From positions 1-14,258 of the forward strand of contig JAYUGJ010000024.1 of assembly GCA_043738425.1 (NCBI GenBank): DNA of 14,258 bases. The letters are read 5' to 3'. The notes beneath the pieces were generated by a model that had not been told where the DNA came from, ran no database searches, and saw only the letters and a list, made by a program, of their open reading frames with translations. This DNA comes from PBB1 sp043738425 (GTDB lineage Bacteria; Pseudomonadota; Gammaproteobacteria; Burkholderiales; Burkholderiaceae_C). The translations under genes and the position numbers were made by a program. Positions 7,722 to 13,991 of the stretch are shown here, in pieces; position 1 is the stretch's first letter; every line of letters starts with the position of its first letter.

Positions 7722-9113
7722 ATGGCCTCCACCCTCACCGATCGACTGAGTCGCGCCGTCAAAACCATGCGCGGCCAGGCGCGCATCACCGAATCGAACG
7801 TGCAAGACATGCTGCGCGAGGTGCGCATGGCGCTGCTCGAAGCCGACGTCGCGCTGCCGGTGGTGCGCGACTTCATTGCGCGGGTGAAAGACAAAGCGCT
7901 CGGTGCCGAAGTGGTCGGCTCGCTGTCGCCGGGGCAAGCGCTGGTCGGCATCGTCAACCGCGAGTTGGCCGCCACCATGGGCAGCAACGACATCGGCGTC
8001 GAAGGACAAAAAGCCACCGACATCAACCTCACGGTGCAGCCGCCCGCGGTCATCTTGATGGCCGGTTTGCAGGGCGCGGGCAAAACCACCACCACCGCCA
8101 AGCTGGCCAAGTACCTGATTGAAAACCGCAAGAAAAAAGTGCTGACGGTATCGACCGACGTGTACCGGCCGGCCGCGATCGAGCAGCTGAAGCTGGTGAC
8201 GCTGCAGGCAGGCGCGCAATGGTTTCCATCCACCGCCGCAGACCAGCCGATCGACATCGCACGCGACGCGCTCGACTTCGCGCGCAAGCACTACATCGAC
8301 GTGCTGCTGGTCGACACCGCCGGTCGGCTGGCGATAGACGAGTTGCTGATGGCCGAAATCAGCGCGCTGCATGCGGCGCTGAACCCGATCGAAACGCTGT
8401 TCGTCGTCGATGCGATGCAAGGTCAGGACGCGATCAACACCGCCGGCGCATTCAAACAAGCGTTGCCACTGACCGGCATCGTGCTGACCAAGATGGACGG
8501 CGACTCACGCGGCGGCGCAGCGCTGTCGGTGCGACAGATCACCGGCGCGCCGATCAAGTTTGCCGGCACCAGCGAAAAAATCGACGGCCTGGAAGTGTTC
8601 GACGCCGAGCGGCATGCGGGCCGCGTGCTCGGCATGGGCGACATCGTGGCGCTGGTTGAGCAAGTCACGCAAGGCGTCGATGTGGCTGCAGCGCAGCGGC
8701 TGGCCGACAAAGTCAAGTCAGGCGCGTCGTTCGACCTCAACGACTTCTTGCAGCAACTGACACAGATGAAAAAAATGGGCGGACTGGCGGGCCTGATCGA
8801 CAAGCTGCCCACGCAGATGGCCGCCCAGGCCGGCGCTGCCGATATGGACCGCGCCGAGCGCGACGTGCGCCGCATGGAAGGCATGATTTGTTCGATGACC
8901 GCACTCGAACGCCGCAAGCCCGATCTGATCAAGGCGACCCGCAAACGCCGCATCGCCGCTGGCTCGGGCGTGCAGGTGCAAGACGTCAACCGCATGCTCA
9001 AACAGTTCGAACAAATGCGCGACATGATGAAAAAAATGAGCGGCGGCGGCATGATGAAAATGATGAAACGCATGGGCGCGATGAAAGGCATGGGCGGCAT
9101 GGGCGGCAGGTGA
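7722..9113 (+). CDS. ffh: Signal recognition particle protein Ffh (SRP54)
   Basis: GTPase that binds 4.5S RNA and signal sequences of nascent membrane proteins and docks with FtsY. The 463 residues have the usual layout: N domain 1-100, G domain 101-295 with P-loop GLQGAGKTT (115-123), DVYRPAA (146-152), DTAGR (198-202) and TKMDGD (256-261), and a Met-rich M domain from about 325. The M domain carries the RNA-binding motif RKRRIAAGSGVQVQDVNRML and ends in a methionine/glycine-rich tail. The ATG at 7722 has no clear Shine-Dalgarno site, but homology begins at once (LTDRLSRAVKTMRGQARI). A 6-bp inverted repeat (CGGCAG at 9104, CTGCCG at 9120) spans the stop codon but lacks a T-run. It converges with ftsY across the accessory patch. 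Confidence 0.98.
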   Translation: MASTLTDRLSRAVKTMRGQARITESNVQDMLREVRMALLEADVALPVVRDFIARVKDKALGAEVVGSLSPGQALVGIVNRELAATMGSNDIGVEGQKATDINLTVQPPAVILMAGLQGAGKTTTTAKLAKYLIENRKKKVLTVSTDVYRPAAIEQLKLVTLQAGAQWFPSTAADQPIDIARDALDFARKHYIDVLLVDTAGRLAIDELLMAEISALHAALNPIETLFVVDAMQGQDAINTAGAFKQALPLTGIVLTKMDGDSRGGAALSVRQITGAPIKFAGTSEKIDGLEVFDAERHAGRVLGMGDIVALVEQVTQGVDVAAAQRLADKVKSGASFDLNDFLQQLTQMKKMGGLAGLIDKLPTQMAAQAGAADMDRAERDVRRMEGMICSMTALERRKPDLIKATRKRRIAAGSGVQVQDVNRMLKQFEQMRDMMKKMSGGGMMKMMKRMGAMKGMGGMGGR

Positions 9114-9430
9114 CAGCGGCTGCCGTGGTGGCGGTTGAACCGGGCGTTCTCCACCTTGCGCACTGCGAACACAGCGCGCGTAGCCATCACAGCTGCCGCG
9201 ATCGGTAAAAGCTTGAACACGACCCCTGCAAAAGTCTGCGAGATTGGGCTCGACGGCGATACCCGACGGAGTCGCATTCTTTGTCGCAGGGCGTTGCGGT
9301 AGATGTAGCCATAAAGCTCGAAGTGGCCTGCGATGCAGCGTTGACTTCCCGAATGGCACCCAGCAGAAATCAGGTGGGCGGCGTCTGCGAAATCGGTGCT
9401 GACCGTGACCCCAAGTCCGCGGCCGCTAGC
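9114..9430. other. Non-coding stretch after ffh
   Basis: I find no supportable gene here. Open frames on both strands are short and show no recognisable family. A diverged 30-bp similarity (9234-9263 and 9383-9412, 20 of 30 identical) is present. The stretch probably marks the left edge of the accessory patch between ffh and ftsY. Confidence 0.5.
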
Positions 9431-9631
9431 TCAACTCCCGCACCGCTGTGCGTACTCGGTCAACCTTTTGTACCGATGGTCTTGGCGCAATTCGGGTGTC
9501 GATTGAGCGATGGCGCTCAAGCATTGCCCCAGCTCACTGGGGCCCCAAGGTTGATTGCTCAGGATTGCGTCGAGCAAGCGCAGTGCGTCGGTCGGAAATC
9601 GTCCGCACTGAAGTGACTCATGCAACTGGAA
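9431..9631 (-). pseudogene. C-terminal remnant of a large gene cut by the insertion sequence
   Basis: The minus strand encodes 66 residues that read like a genuine protein end: FQLHESLQCGRFPTDALRLL, then DAILSNQPWGPSELGQCL, then a short helical tail ending QRCGS before a TGA at 9433-9431. The frame runs on into the insertion sequence, where the next 12 residues are encoded by the element's inverted-repeat end, so the original N-terminal part is missing. There is no start codon or ribosome site of its own. The pattern of helices with a QPW and an ELGQCL motif reminds me of C-termini of large SIR2/DUF4020-type defence proteins, but this is from memory and unverified. A possible N-terminal scrap of the same gene lies on the other side of the element, on the same strand and in the right order. 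Confidence 0.55.
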
Positions 9632-9632
9632 T

Positions 9633-9651
9633 TGCCCCGATTTCGCGGACA
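9633..9651 (+). repeat. Left terminal inverted repeat of the IS
   Basis: TGCCCCGATTTCGCGGACA matches the reverse complement of the right end at 16 of 19 positions (17 of 20 if the flanking T at 9632 is counted). The outermost eight bases hold only one mismatch. Confidence 0.88.
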
Positions 9652-9680
9652 CCTCATCCGGTAGCACGAAGGAGTCCGAA

Positions 9681-9999
9681 ATGCCACCCCAAACCCCCGT
9701 ATCCGGCGGAATTTCGTCAACAGATGGTTGAACTGGTGCAGGCCGGGCGCAAGCCCAGCGAACTGGCCCAGGAGTTCGGCTGTCACGCCAGCAGCATCCT
9801 GAGATGGGTGCGGCAACTCTCCAGAGGCAGTCCCGGGGTTGTGGCCAACACCGTTCCGCTGAATGCTGCCGAGCGCCAAGAACTCATCGAGTTGCGCCGC
9901 AAGCTCCGCCAGGTCCAGCAAGAGCGCGACATCGTTGCAAAGGCTACGGCCTGGTTTGCCAGCAACGGCGCGCAGACGCCCACAGCGTCTTCGCGCTGA
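9681..9999 (+). pseudogene. IS3-family transposase OrfA, frameshifted at its start
   Basis: OrfA is the helix-turn-helix DNA-binding part of IS3 transposase. A good ribosome site (AAGGAG, 9669-9674) precedes ATG 9681, but that frame reads MPPQTPVSGG and stops within 17 codons. The recognisable OrfA frame is one base away: it reads HPKPPYPAEFRQQMVELVQA, then a helix-turn-helix (ELAQEFGCHASSILRWVRQL), then a leucine-rich coiled coil (ELIELRRKLRQVQQERDIV), ending at 9999. Removing one C from the CCCC run at 9687-9690 would restore MPPKPPYPAEF, the normal beginning. So one extra C, real or a sequencing error, separates start and frame. An ATG at 9724 could start a shortened OrfA lacking 14 residues. 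Confidence 0.8.
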
Positions 10000-11018
10000 T
10001 TCAGGCAAATCGGGCCGAACTCCCGGTGCAAGCCATGTGCACAACCCTCAAGGTTTCAACCAGCGGCTACTACGGCTGGAGCGCTCGTGTGCCCAGCGCT
10101 CGGGCGTCGGCCAACGAAGCTCTGGGCACGCGGATCCGCGAGGTGTTCCTTGCCAGCGACCAGACCTACGGCATGCCGCGGGTTCGTGCTGAACTGGCCC
10201 ACGCTGGTGTGCCGGCCAGCCGCAAGCGCGTGGCCAGGCTAATGTGCGCGGGCGGCATGCGCGGCGTCAGCCGCCGACGTGGCTACGTGGTCACAACCCG
10301 GCGCGACAAGCGCCAGCGCCCAGCGCCCGATCTGGTCCAGCGCGAGTTCGTGGCCACCGGCATCAACCAGCTGTGGGTGGCCGACATGACCTACCTCCCC
10401 ACCTGGGCAGGGTTCCTGTACCTGGCCGTGGTCATCGACGTGTACAGCCGCAAGGAGGGGGGCTGGGCGTTCGGCTCCAGCATGACCAAGGAGCTGGTGA
10501 TCGCGGCGCTGAACATGGCGCTGTTCACGCGCAATCCCGATCACAAGGCGCATGGCGTGATCCACCACTCCGACCAGGGAAGTCAGTACACCAGCATTGC
10601 ATTCGGCAAGCGTTGCGAGGAGATGAACGTGCGTGCGTCCATGGGCACGGTGGGCGATGCGTACGACTACGCCATGGCCGAGAGCTTCTTCGCCAGCCTG
10701 GAGTGCGAGCTGATCGACAGGCGCGTGTGGAAGACCTTGACCGAGGCGCGTCTGGCCACGTTCACGTGGATCGAGAGTTGGTACAACCCGCGCCGATTGC
10801 ATTCCAGCCTGGGCTATCTGTGCCCGATCGAGTTTGAAAGGAAACACCAAAACGACCCACTACCAACGCCGAGCGTCGAACACGGGTTACCCACCGGATG
10901 CTTCGCACCTGTGGACAGCACGCTCCATGCACTTGATGGTGCAGCGAGCTGTCCACAGGCCAGCCCGATGGATAACCCTGCACCTGCGCACTTCAACCAA
11001 AAGTGCCGAGAGTCATAA
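9939..11018 (+). CDS. IS3-family transposase OrfB (DDE integrase)
   Basis: Catalytic part of the IS3 transposase, normally made as an OrfAB fusion by -1 ribosomal frameshifting. The frame is -1 relative to orfA, and a candidate slip site GCA AAG lies at 9937-9942, so I place the start there; no convincing independent start exists. An N-terminal HTH_21-like segment (NEALGTRIREVFLASDQTYG, MPRVRAELAHAGVPASRKRV) precedes the integrase core. Catalytic residues are Asp (10383-10385, VADMTY), Asp (10572-10574, HHSDQGSQY) and Glu (10680-10682, AMAESFF), with 35 residues between the last two, as in the family. After the usual end motif (WYNPRRLHSSLGYL) the frame continues about 60 residues in a Pro-rich tail to a TAA at 11016. 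The integrase part looks intact. Confidence 0.9.
   Translation, partial: KGYGLVCQQRRADAHSVFALIQANRAELPVQAMCTTLKVSTSGYYGWSARVPSARASANEALGTRIREVFLASDQTYGMPRVRAELAHAGVPASRKRVARLMCAGGMRGVSRRRGYVVTTRRDKRQRPAPDLVQREFVATGINQLWVADMTYLPTWAGFLYLAVVIDVYSRKEGGWAFGSSMTKELVIAALNMALFTRNPDHKAHGVIHHSDQGSQYTSIAFGKRCEEMNVRASMGTVGDAYDYAMAESFFASLECELIDRRVWKTLTEARLATFTWIESWYNPRRLHSSLGYLCPIEFERKHQNDPLPTPSVEHGLPTGCFAPVDSTLHALDGAASCPQASPMDNPAPAHFNQKCRES
10908..10959 (+). repeat. 12-bp perfect inverted repeat inside the 3' end of orfB
   Basis: CCTGTGGACAGC (10908-10919) and GCTGTCCACAGG (10948-10959) are exact reverse complements with a 28-nt loop. The loop has its own small stem, TGCAC (10928-10932) with GTGCA (10939-10943). 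It lies in the tail-coding part of orfB, 80 bp from the right end of the element. No T-run follows. Confidence 0.85.
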
Positions 11019-11021
11019 AAC

Positions 11022-11040
11022 TGTCCGTGGAAACGGGGCA
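11022..11040 (-). repeat. Right terminal inverted repeat of the IS
   Basis: Read on the minus strand this is TGCCCCGTTTCCACGGACA, the partner of the left end with three mismatches. It starts 4 bp after the orfB stop codon. Confidence 0.88.
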
Positions 11041-11073
11041 AGGCCAGTCAGGGCCGTTGGCGACGAACTGCAT
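11041..11073 (-). pseudogene. Possible N-terminal scrap of the gene interrupted by the IS
   Basis: Directly against the right end of the element, the minus strand reads MQFVANGPDWP from an ATG at 11073-11071. I recall FVANGPDIP-like starts in SIR2-domain defence proteins, where they are followed by a nucleotide-binding GAGIS motif; here the frame runs into the IS end instead. Position, strand and order fit the C-terminal remnant at 9431-9631. Eleven residues are too few for proof, the ATG has no clear ribosome site, and the frame is also open upstream of it. Confidence 0.35.
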
Positions 11074-11200
11074 GATCAGATGGCAGTCGCGAGAGCGCGC
11101 CGCAGTTTGATCGGCAGCAGTACTGCGCTGGCAGGGCGTATGTTCGCCACTTTCATCGCGTTCTCGTTTGTTGTCTCGCCCGGCATTCTTCGTCCCGTAC

Positions 11201-11590
11201 TCATTCGCGTGCACCAGGCCACAGGCGGGCGAAGTCAAACGACAGTTGGCGGTGGTGCCGAATCGACAGCAGATACACGGTGGCGTTGGCCTCCGCCGCT
11301 GCGTAAAGCGTCAGGTAGTCGCCATGCAGGTATTCGCGCAGCGCGTCCGGTGCGCCGGCCGGTAGCGCGGCCAACAGGGCAAGTGCTTCGGCAGATTGCG
11401 GCGCATTGGCAAGGTAACGCCGACCGATGCGCGGGAAGCGGCGAAAGTTGGGGATGACCGTGGCGCGCAATTCCGCCAGCAAGTCGTTGAACGCAAAGAG
11501 CGCGCCGGCTTCCGCGAGGAACTCCTCGATGGCGTCCAGGCGCTCCAAGTAACTGGCAGTCAGCTCGACCCGAAACGGCGAGTCAACCAC
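11201..11590 (-). CDS. RelE/ParE-family toxin of a type II toxin-antitoxin pair
   Basis: A 129-residue protein with the RelE/ParE layout: N-terminal FRVELTASYLERLDAIEEFL (6-25), a helical middle part, and a C-terminal strand series REYLHGDYLTLYAAAEANAT (85-104) and VYLLSIRHHRQLSFDF (105-120) with basic residues Arg111, His112, His113 and Arg114 where active residues usually lie. It is longer than most family members (85-105 aa) owing to an insert around residues 45-85 (NFRRFPRIGRRYLANAPQ and an Ala/Leu-rich helix). The GTG start at 11590 overlaps the antitoxin stop by 8 bp, so translation is coupled and the antitoxin comes first. Whether it acts as an mRNA interferase or a gyrase poison cannot be told from the sequence. 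Confidence 0.82.
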   Translation of the reverse strand: MVDSPFRVELTASYLERLDAIEEFLAEAGALFAFNDLLAELRATVIPNFRRFPRIGRRYLANAPQSAEALALLAALPAGAPDALREYLHGDYLTLYAAAEANATVYLLSIRHHRQLSFDFARLWPGARE

Positions 11591-11933
11591 GCTTCCTTGC
11601 GGCTGGATCGGACTTCACGTTGAACTTGTCTGCCGCGTCAGCGCGTCGTGCACGCCGTTTCTGGAGCATGGCGATAGCGGCATCCACGTCTTGAGTGCGC
11701 CCAGCGGCGATGTCTTCCAGCCCGCGTCGCGCGTCTTCGATCAACAGCAGGTGGATGCGCTCACGTTCCAGGCGGTGGTAGTAGTCCAGCCGGTCGGCGT
11801 CGATGAGAGCCACGTAACTTTCGCCGTTCTTGGTGATGATCTTCTCGGCGCCGGCCTTCACCTGATCGGCCAGTTCGGACAAATTGGCGCGCGCCTGGGT
11901 GAACGGCACCACATCGCTGGCAAAAATGCTCAT
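11583..11933 (-). CDS. Phd/YefM-family antitoxin
   Basis: First gene of the toxin-antitoxin operon, 116 residues. Residues 1-55 show the Phd/YefM DNA-binding fold (VVPFTQARANLSELADQVKA, then EKIITKNGESYVALID): this part normally dimerises and represses its own promoter. Residues 56-95 are helical and charged (LDYYHRLERERIHLLLIEDA and following) and should wrap the toxin. A basic tail (KRRARRADAADKFNVKS) ends the protein, which is longer than most Phd proteins (70-90 aa). The ATG at 11933 was chosen because homology begins immediately; no strong ribosome site is visible. It lies beside the IS and the broken gene, as is common for toxin-antitoxin pairs in accessory patches. Confidence 0.85.
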   Translation of the reverse strand: MSIFASDVVPFTQARANLSELADQVKAGAEKIITKNGESYVALIDADRLDYYHRLERERIHLLLIEDARRGLEDIAAGRTQDVDAAIAMLQKRRARRADAADKFNVKSDPAARKRG

Positions 11934-11984
11934 GAACGGACGTCTACCCGAAGTTGCAGAATCATGTGCAGTTTAAGCACCACG

Positions 11985-12009
11985 ACGCCGCACCCAACAT
12001 GCGCGGCGT
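11985..12009. other. GC-rich hairpin upstream of the antitoxin gene
   Basis: ACGCCGC (11985-11991) pairs with GCGGCGT (12003-12009) across an 11-nt loop. It lacks a T-run on either strand. It could be a weak terminator between ftsY and the antitoxin gene, or an operator; neither can be shown. Confidence 0.35.
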
Positions 12010-12176
12010 TACGTTGCGCTATCAACGACGAGCGCAGCCCGAAACCGGCGCACCCGTGGCGCGGCATGGCCGCGACGCCCTTGGGCTCGCGGGTAGAGAA
12101 GTTGTTTGGCAGTAGCCGATGTCACAGCAACGACATTTCAGCTCCGGGGGCACGCGCAACGCGTTCAAACTGCCAC

Positions 12177-12193
12177 ATGCAGGAATCCTGCAT
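12177..12193. repeat. 17-bp perfect palindrome downstream of ftsY
   Basis: ATGCAGGA and TCCTGCAT flank a single central A. It lies 50 bp beyond the ftsY stop and about 245 bp upstream of the antitoxin start. The close arms suit a dimeric protein-binding site better than an RNA hairpin. No regulator consensus is recognised. Confidence 0.6.
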
Positions 12194-12242
12194 CGCGAAG
12201 GCACGCACCACCGCCAACGCGGCGAAGGCGGATTGCATTGAT

Positions 12243-13289
12243 CTACCCAAGAAGCGCGGTCGCAAACTCCCGCGCGTCGAAGGTTTCCAGGTCTTCGAGT
12301 TTTTCACCGACGCCGATGAAATACACCGGCACCGGCCCCAACGCACGTTCTCGTGCCCACAGCGCGATGGCGGCCAGCACACCGCCTTTGGCCGTGCCAT
12401 CTAGCTTGGTCACGATCAGGCCGGTGAGTTGCAGCGTGTCGTCGAACGCTTTGACTTGTGCCAACGCGTTTTGCCCAGTGTTGCCGTCGATCACCAGCAG
12501 CACTTCATGCGGCGCGCCGGTCTGCGCCTTCGCAATCACGCGTTTGACTTTGCGCAGCTCTTCCATCAAGTGCAGCTGGGTCGGCAGGCGGCCGGCGGTG
12601 TCGGCAATCACCACGTCACAGCGGCGCGCTTTGCCGGCGGTCACCGCATCGAAGGTGACTGCCGACGGGTCGCCGCCTTCCTGGCTGACGATGTCGACAC
12701 CGGTGCGCCCGGCCCAGAACTGCAGTTGCTCGCGCGCTGCCGCGCGAAACGTGTCCGCCGCAGCCAGCAGCACTTTCTGCCCACTGCCGGCCAGATGCCG
12801 AGTCAGCTTGCCGATGCTGGTGGTTTTGCCGGCACCGTTGACACCGACCACCATCATGACCGTGGGCAGGTGCTCGCCCACACGCAACGGCTGCTGCAGC
12901 GGCAGCAGCAACTCGGTGATCGCATCAGCCAGCAGGCTTTTGACGGCAGCCGGTTCGGTGGCGCGGCCATCTTTGACGCGCTGCTTCAAGTCGGCGAGCA
13001 AATACGTGGTGGCGCGCACTCCCGCGTCGGCCAACAGCAGCGCGGCCTCGAGATCGTCATACAGCGCATCGTCAATCTGGGTGCCAGAAAACACCTGCGC
13101 AATGCCCGAGCCGGTTTTGCGTAGACCGGCGCGCAACTTGTCGAGCCAGCTGCGACGTTCGGGCACTACCGCTTCGAGCGGTCGGGCCGACGACAAGTCG
13201 GTCTGTTGCGATTCGGGCTGGGGCGGCAGCAACGCCGGCACCGCGACGTGCTCGGCGGATGGCGTTTTTTTCTTGAAGAAACTGAACAT
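12243..13289 (-). CDS. ftsY: Signal recognition particle receptor FtsY
   Basis: GTPase that receives Ffh-ribosome complexes at the inner membrane. It has 348 residues; an N-terminal stretch of about 45 residues (MFSFFKKKTP, then Pro/Gln-rich) may contact the membrane and is shorter and less acidic than in E. coli FtsY. The N domain covers about 46-140 and the G domain carries P-loop GVNGAGKTT (149-157), DTFRAAA (179-185), DTAGR (230-234) and TKLDGTAKGG (294-303), followed by FIGVGEKLEDLETF near the C-terminus. These match all expected SRP-receptor motifs. The ATG at 13289 begins the typical MFSFFKKK start. It is divergent from the tRNA-Met gene and convergent with ffh. Confidence 0.97.
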   Translation of the reverse strand: MFSFFKKKTPSAEHVAVPALLPPQPESQQTDLSSARPLEAVVPERRSWLDKLRAGLRKTGSGIAQVFSGTQIDDALYDDLEAALLLADAGVRATTYLLADLKQRVKDGRATEPAAVKSLLADAITELLLPLQQPLRVGEHLPTVMMVVGVNGAGKTTSIGKLTRHLAGSGQKVLLAAADTFRAAAREQLQFWAGRTGVDIVSQEGGDPSAVTFDAVTAGKARRCDVVIADTAGRLPTQLHLMEELRKVKRVIAKAQTGAPHEVLLVIDGNTGQNALAQVKAFDDTLQLTGLIVTKLDGTAKGGVLAAIALWARERALGPVPVYFIGVGEKLEDLETFDAREFATALLG

Positions 13290-13402
13290 GCGGTGCGCGG
13301 TTACTGAGGCTGGGAAAGTTGCGCGGATCGGCGGGCGAAGCTCGGTGCCGCGACAGCCCGATCAGCTACGCGTTTTGGCCGCTTCGGCGATGCGCGGGCC
13401 GC

Positions 13403-13408
13403 TATACT
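13403..13408 (+). promoter_or_regulatory. -10 element of the tRNA-Met gene
   Basis: TATACT matches the sigma-70 -10 consensus at 5 of 6 positions and lies 12 bp before the tRNA, which puts the start point about 6 nt upstream of the mature 5' end. I could not find a matching -35 at 16-18 bp. Confidence 0.6.
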
Positions 13409-13420
13409 CGTAGGCTTATT

Positions 13421-13497
<77 letters not shown>

Positions 13498-13507
13498 GAT
13501 TCCCGAC

Positions 13508-13541
13508 CGGCTCCGCGTCTTCACGACCCGGAGCCGTTTTT
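13508..13541 (+). terminator. Intrinsic terminator after tRNA-Met
   Basis: CGGCTCCG (13508-13515) and CGGAGCCG (13529-13536) form a perfect 8-bp GC-rich stem with a 13-nt loop, followed by TTTTT. It starts 10 bp after the tRNA 3' end. Confidence 0.93.
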
Positions 13542-13601
13542 GTCTGTGCGGTATCGCGGCAAGCCTGTCGCGGAGATCCGCCACCGCCACTGGAGCCTGC
13601 C

Positions 13602-13991
13602 ATGGACCGCTGCCGCGCCTTGTTCACCGCTCTGCTGCTCGCCATCGCTGTGCCGACATCGGCGCAGGAATTGGCACGCGAGTTCCCGTTGATGGCACTG
13701 CGCGGTGTGGTGAGCTTCAGTGGCCCGCCCGCAGTCGAGCTCAACGGTGCCGCGGCACGGTTAGCGCCGGGCGCCCGGCTGCACGGCACCGACAACCTGC
13801 TCGTGCTGCCGACCACGCTGACCGGCAGCAAGCACACGGTGCACTACACGATTGAAGACACAACCGGCATGATCAAGGAGCTGTGGGTGCTGCGTGAGAG
13901 TGAGCGAGCCGTCAAGCCGTGGCCGAAAACCATCGAAGAGCGCCAGGCCTGGAATTTCAACCCCGCCACGCAAATCTGGACCAAGCCATGA
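13602..13991 (+). CDS. Conserved secreted protein of unknown function upstream of miaB
   Basis: A 129-residue protein with a clear signal peptide: basic start (MDRCR), hydrophobic core (ALFTALLLAIAV) and a likely cleavage after Ala21 (PTSA/QEL). The mature part reads EFPLMALRGVVSFSGPPAVE, then LNGAAARLAPGARLHGTDNL with VHYTIEDTTGMIKELWVL further on, and ends WNFNPATQIWTKP. This looks like a small beta-rich periplasmic protein, and I recall similar ones upstream of miaB in Burkholderiales. No catalytic motif is seen. GGAG (13592-13595) lies 6 nt before the ATG. Its stop overlaps the miaB start (ATGA), so the two are translationally coupled. Confidence 0.85.
   Translation: MDRCRALFTALLLAIAVPTSAQELAREFPLMALRGVVSFSGPPAVELNGAAARLAPGARLHGTDNLLVLPTTLTGSKHTVHYTIEDTTGMIKELWVLRESERAVKPWPKTIEERQAWNFNPATQIWTKP

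Larger units (their letters stand above)
9633..11040 (+). mobile_element. IS3-family insertion sequence, 1408 bp
   Basis: Two imperfect terminal inverted repeats begin with TG and end with CA, as in the IS3 family, and enclose two overlapping frames: orfA (helix-turn-helix) and orfB (DDE integrase) in the -1 frame. Length and layout are typical. The element does not show a 3- to 5-bp target duplication: the left flank ends ggaat and the right flank begins aggcc. Its orfA has a frameshift close to its start, so it may be unable to move by itself. I cannot name the exact IS. Confidence 0.9.
11934..12242. other. Intergenic region between ftsY and the antitoxin gene
   Basis: These 309 bp hold no gene I can support. 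They must contain the promoter of the toxin-antitoxin operon (minus strand), but I see no convincing -35/-10 pair. A GC-rich hairpin (11985-12009) and a 17-bp palindrome (12177-12193) are listed separately. Confidence 0.6.

Noticed and set aside
8423..9359. Minus-strand open frames across the 3' end of ffh
   Set aside because: They are antisense to the Met-rich M domain of Ffh and show no independent family features.
9281..9616. Plus-strand open frame of 111 codons before the IS
   Set aside because: It lacks a ribosome site and a recognisable family, and it lies antisense to the C-terminal remnant, which looks more protein-like.
10239..10850. Minus-strand open frame inside orfB
   Set aside because: Antisense to the DDE integrase core with all catalytic residues in place on the plus strand.
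11934..12242. Possible integron attC-like site upstream of the antitoxin (GTTTAAGC and inverted repeats)
   Set aside because: No paired core sites with the required RYYYAAC/GTTRRRY arrangement; the hairpin is an ordinary GC-rich stem.
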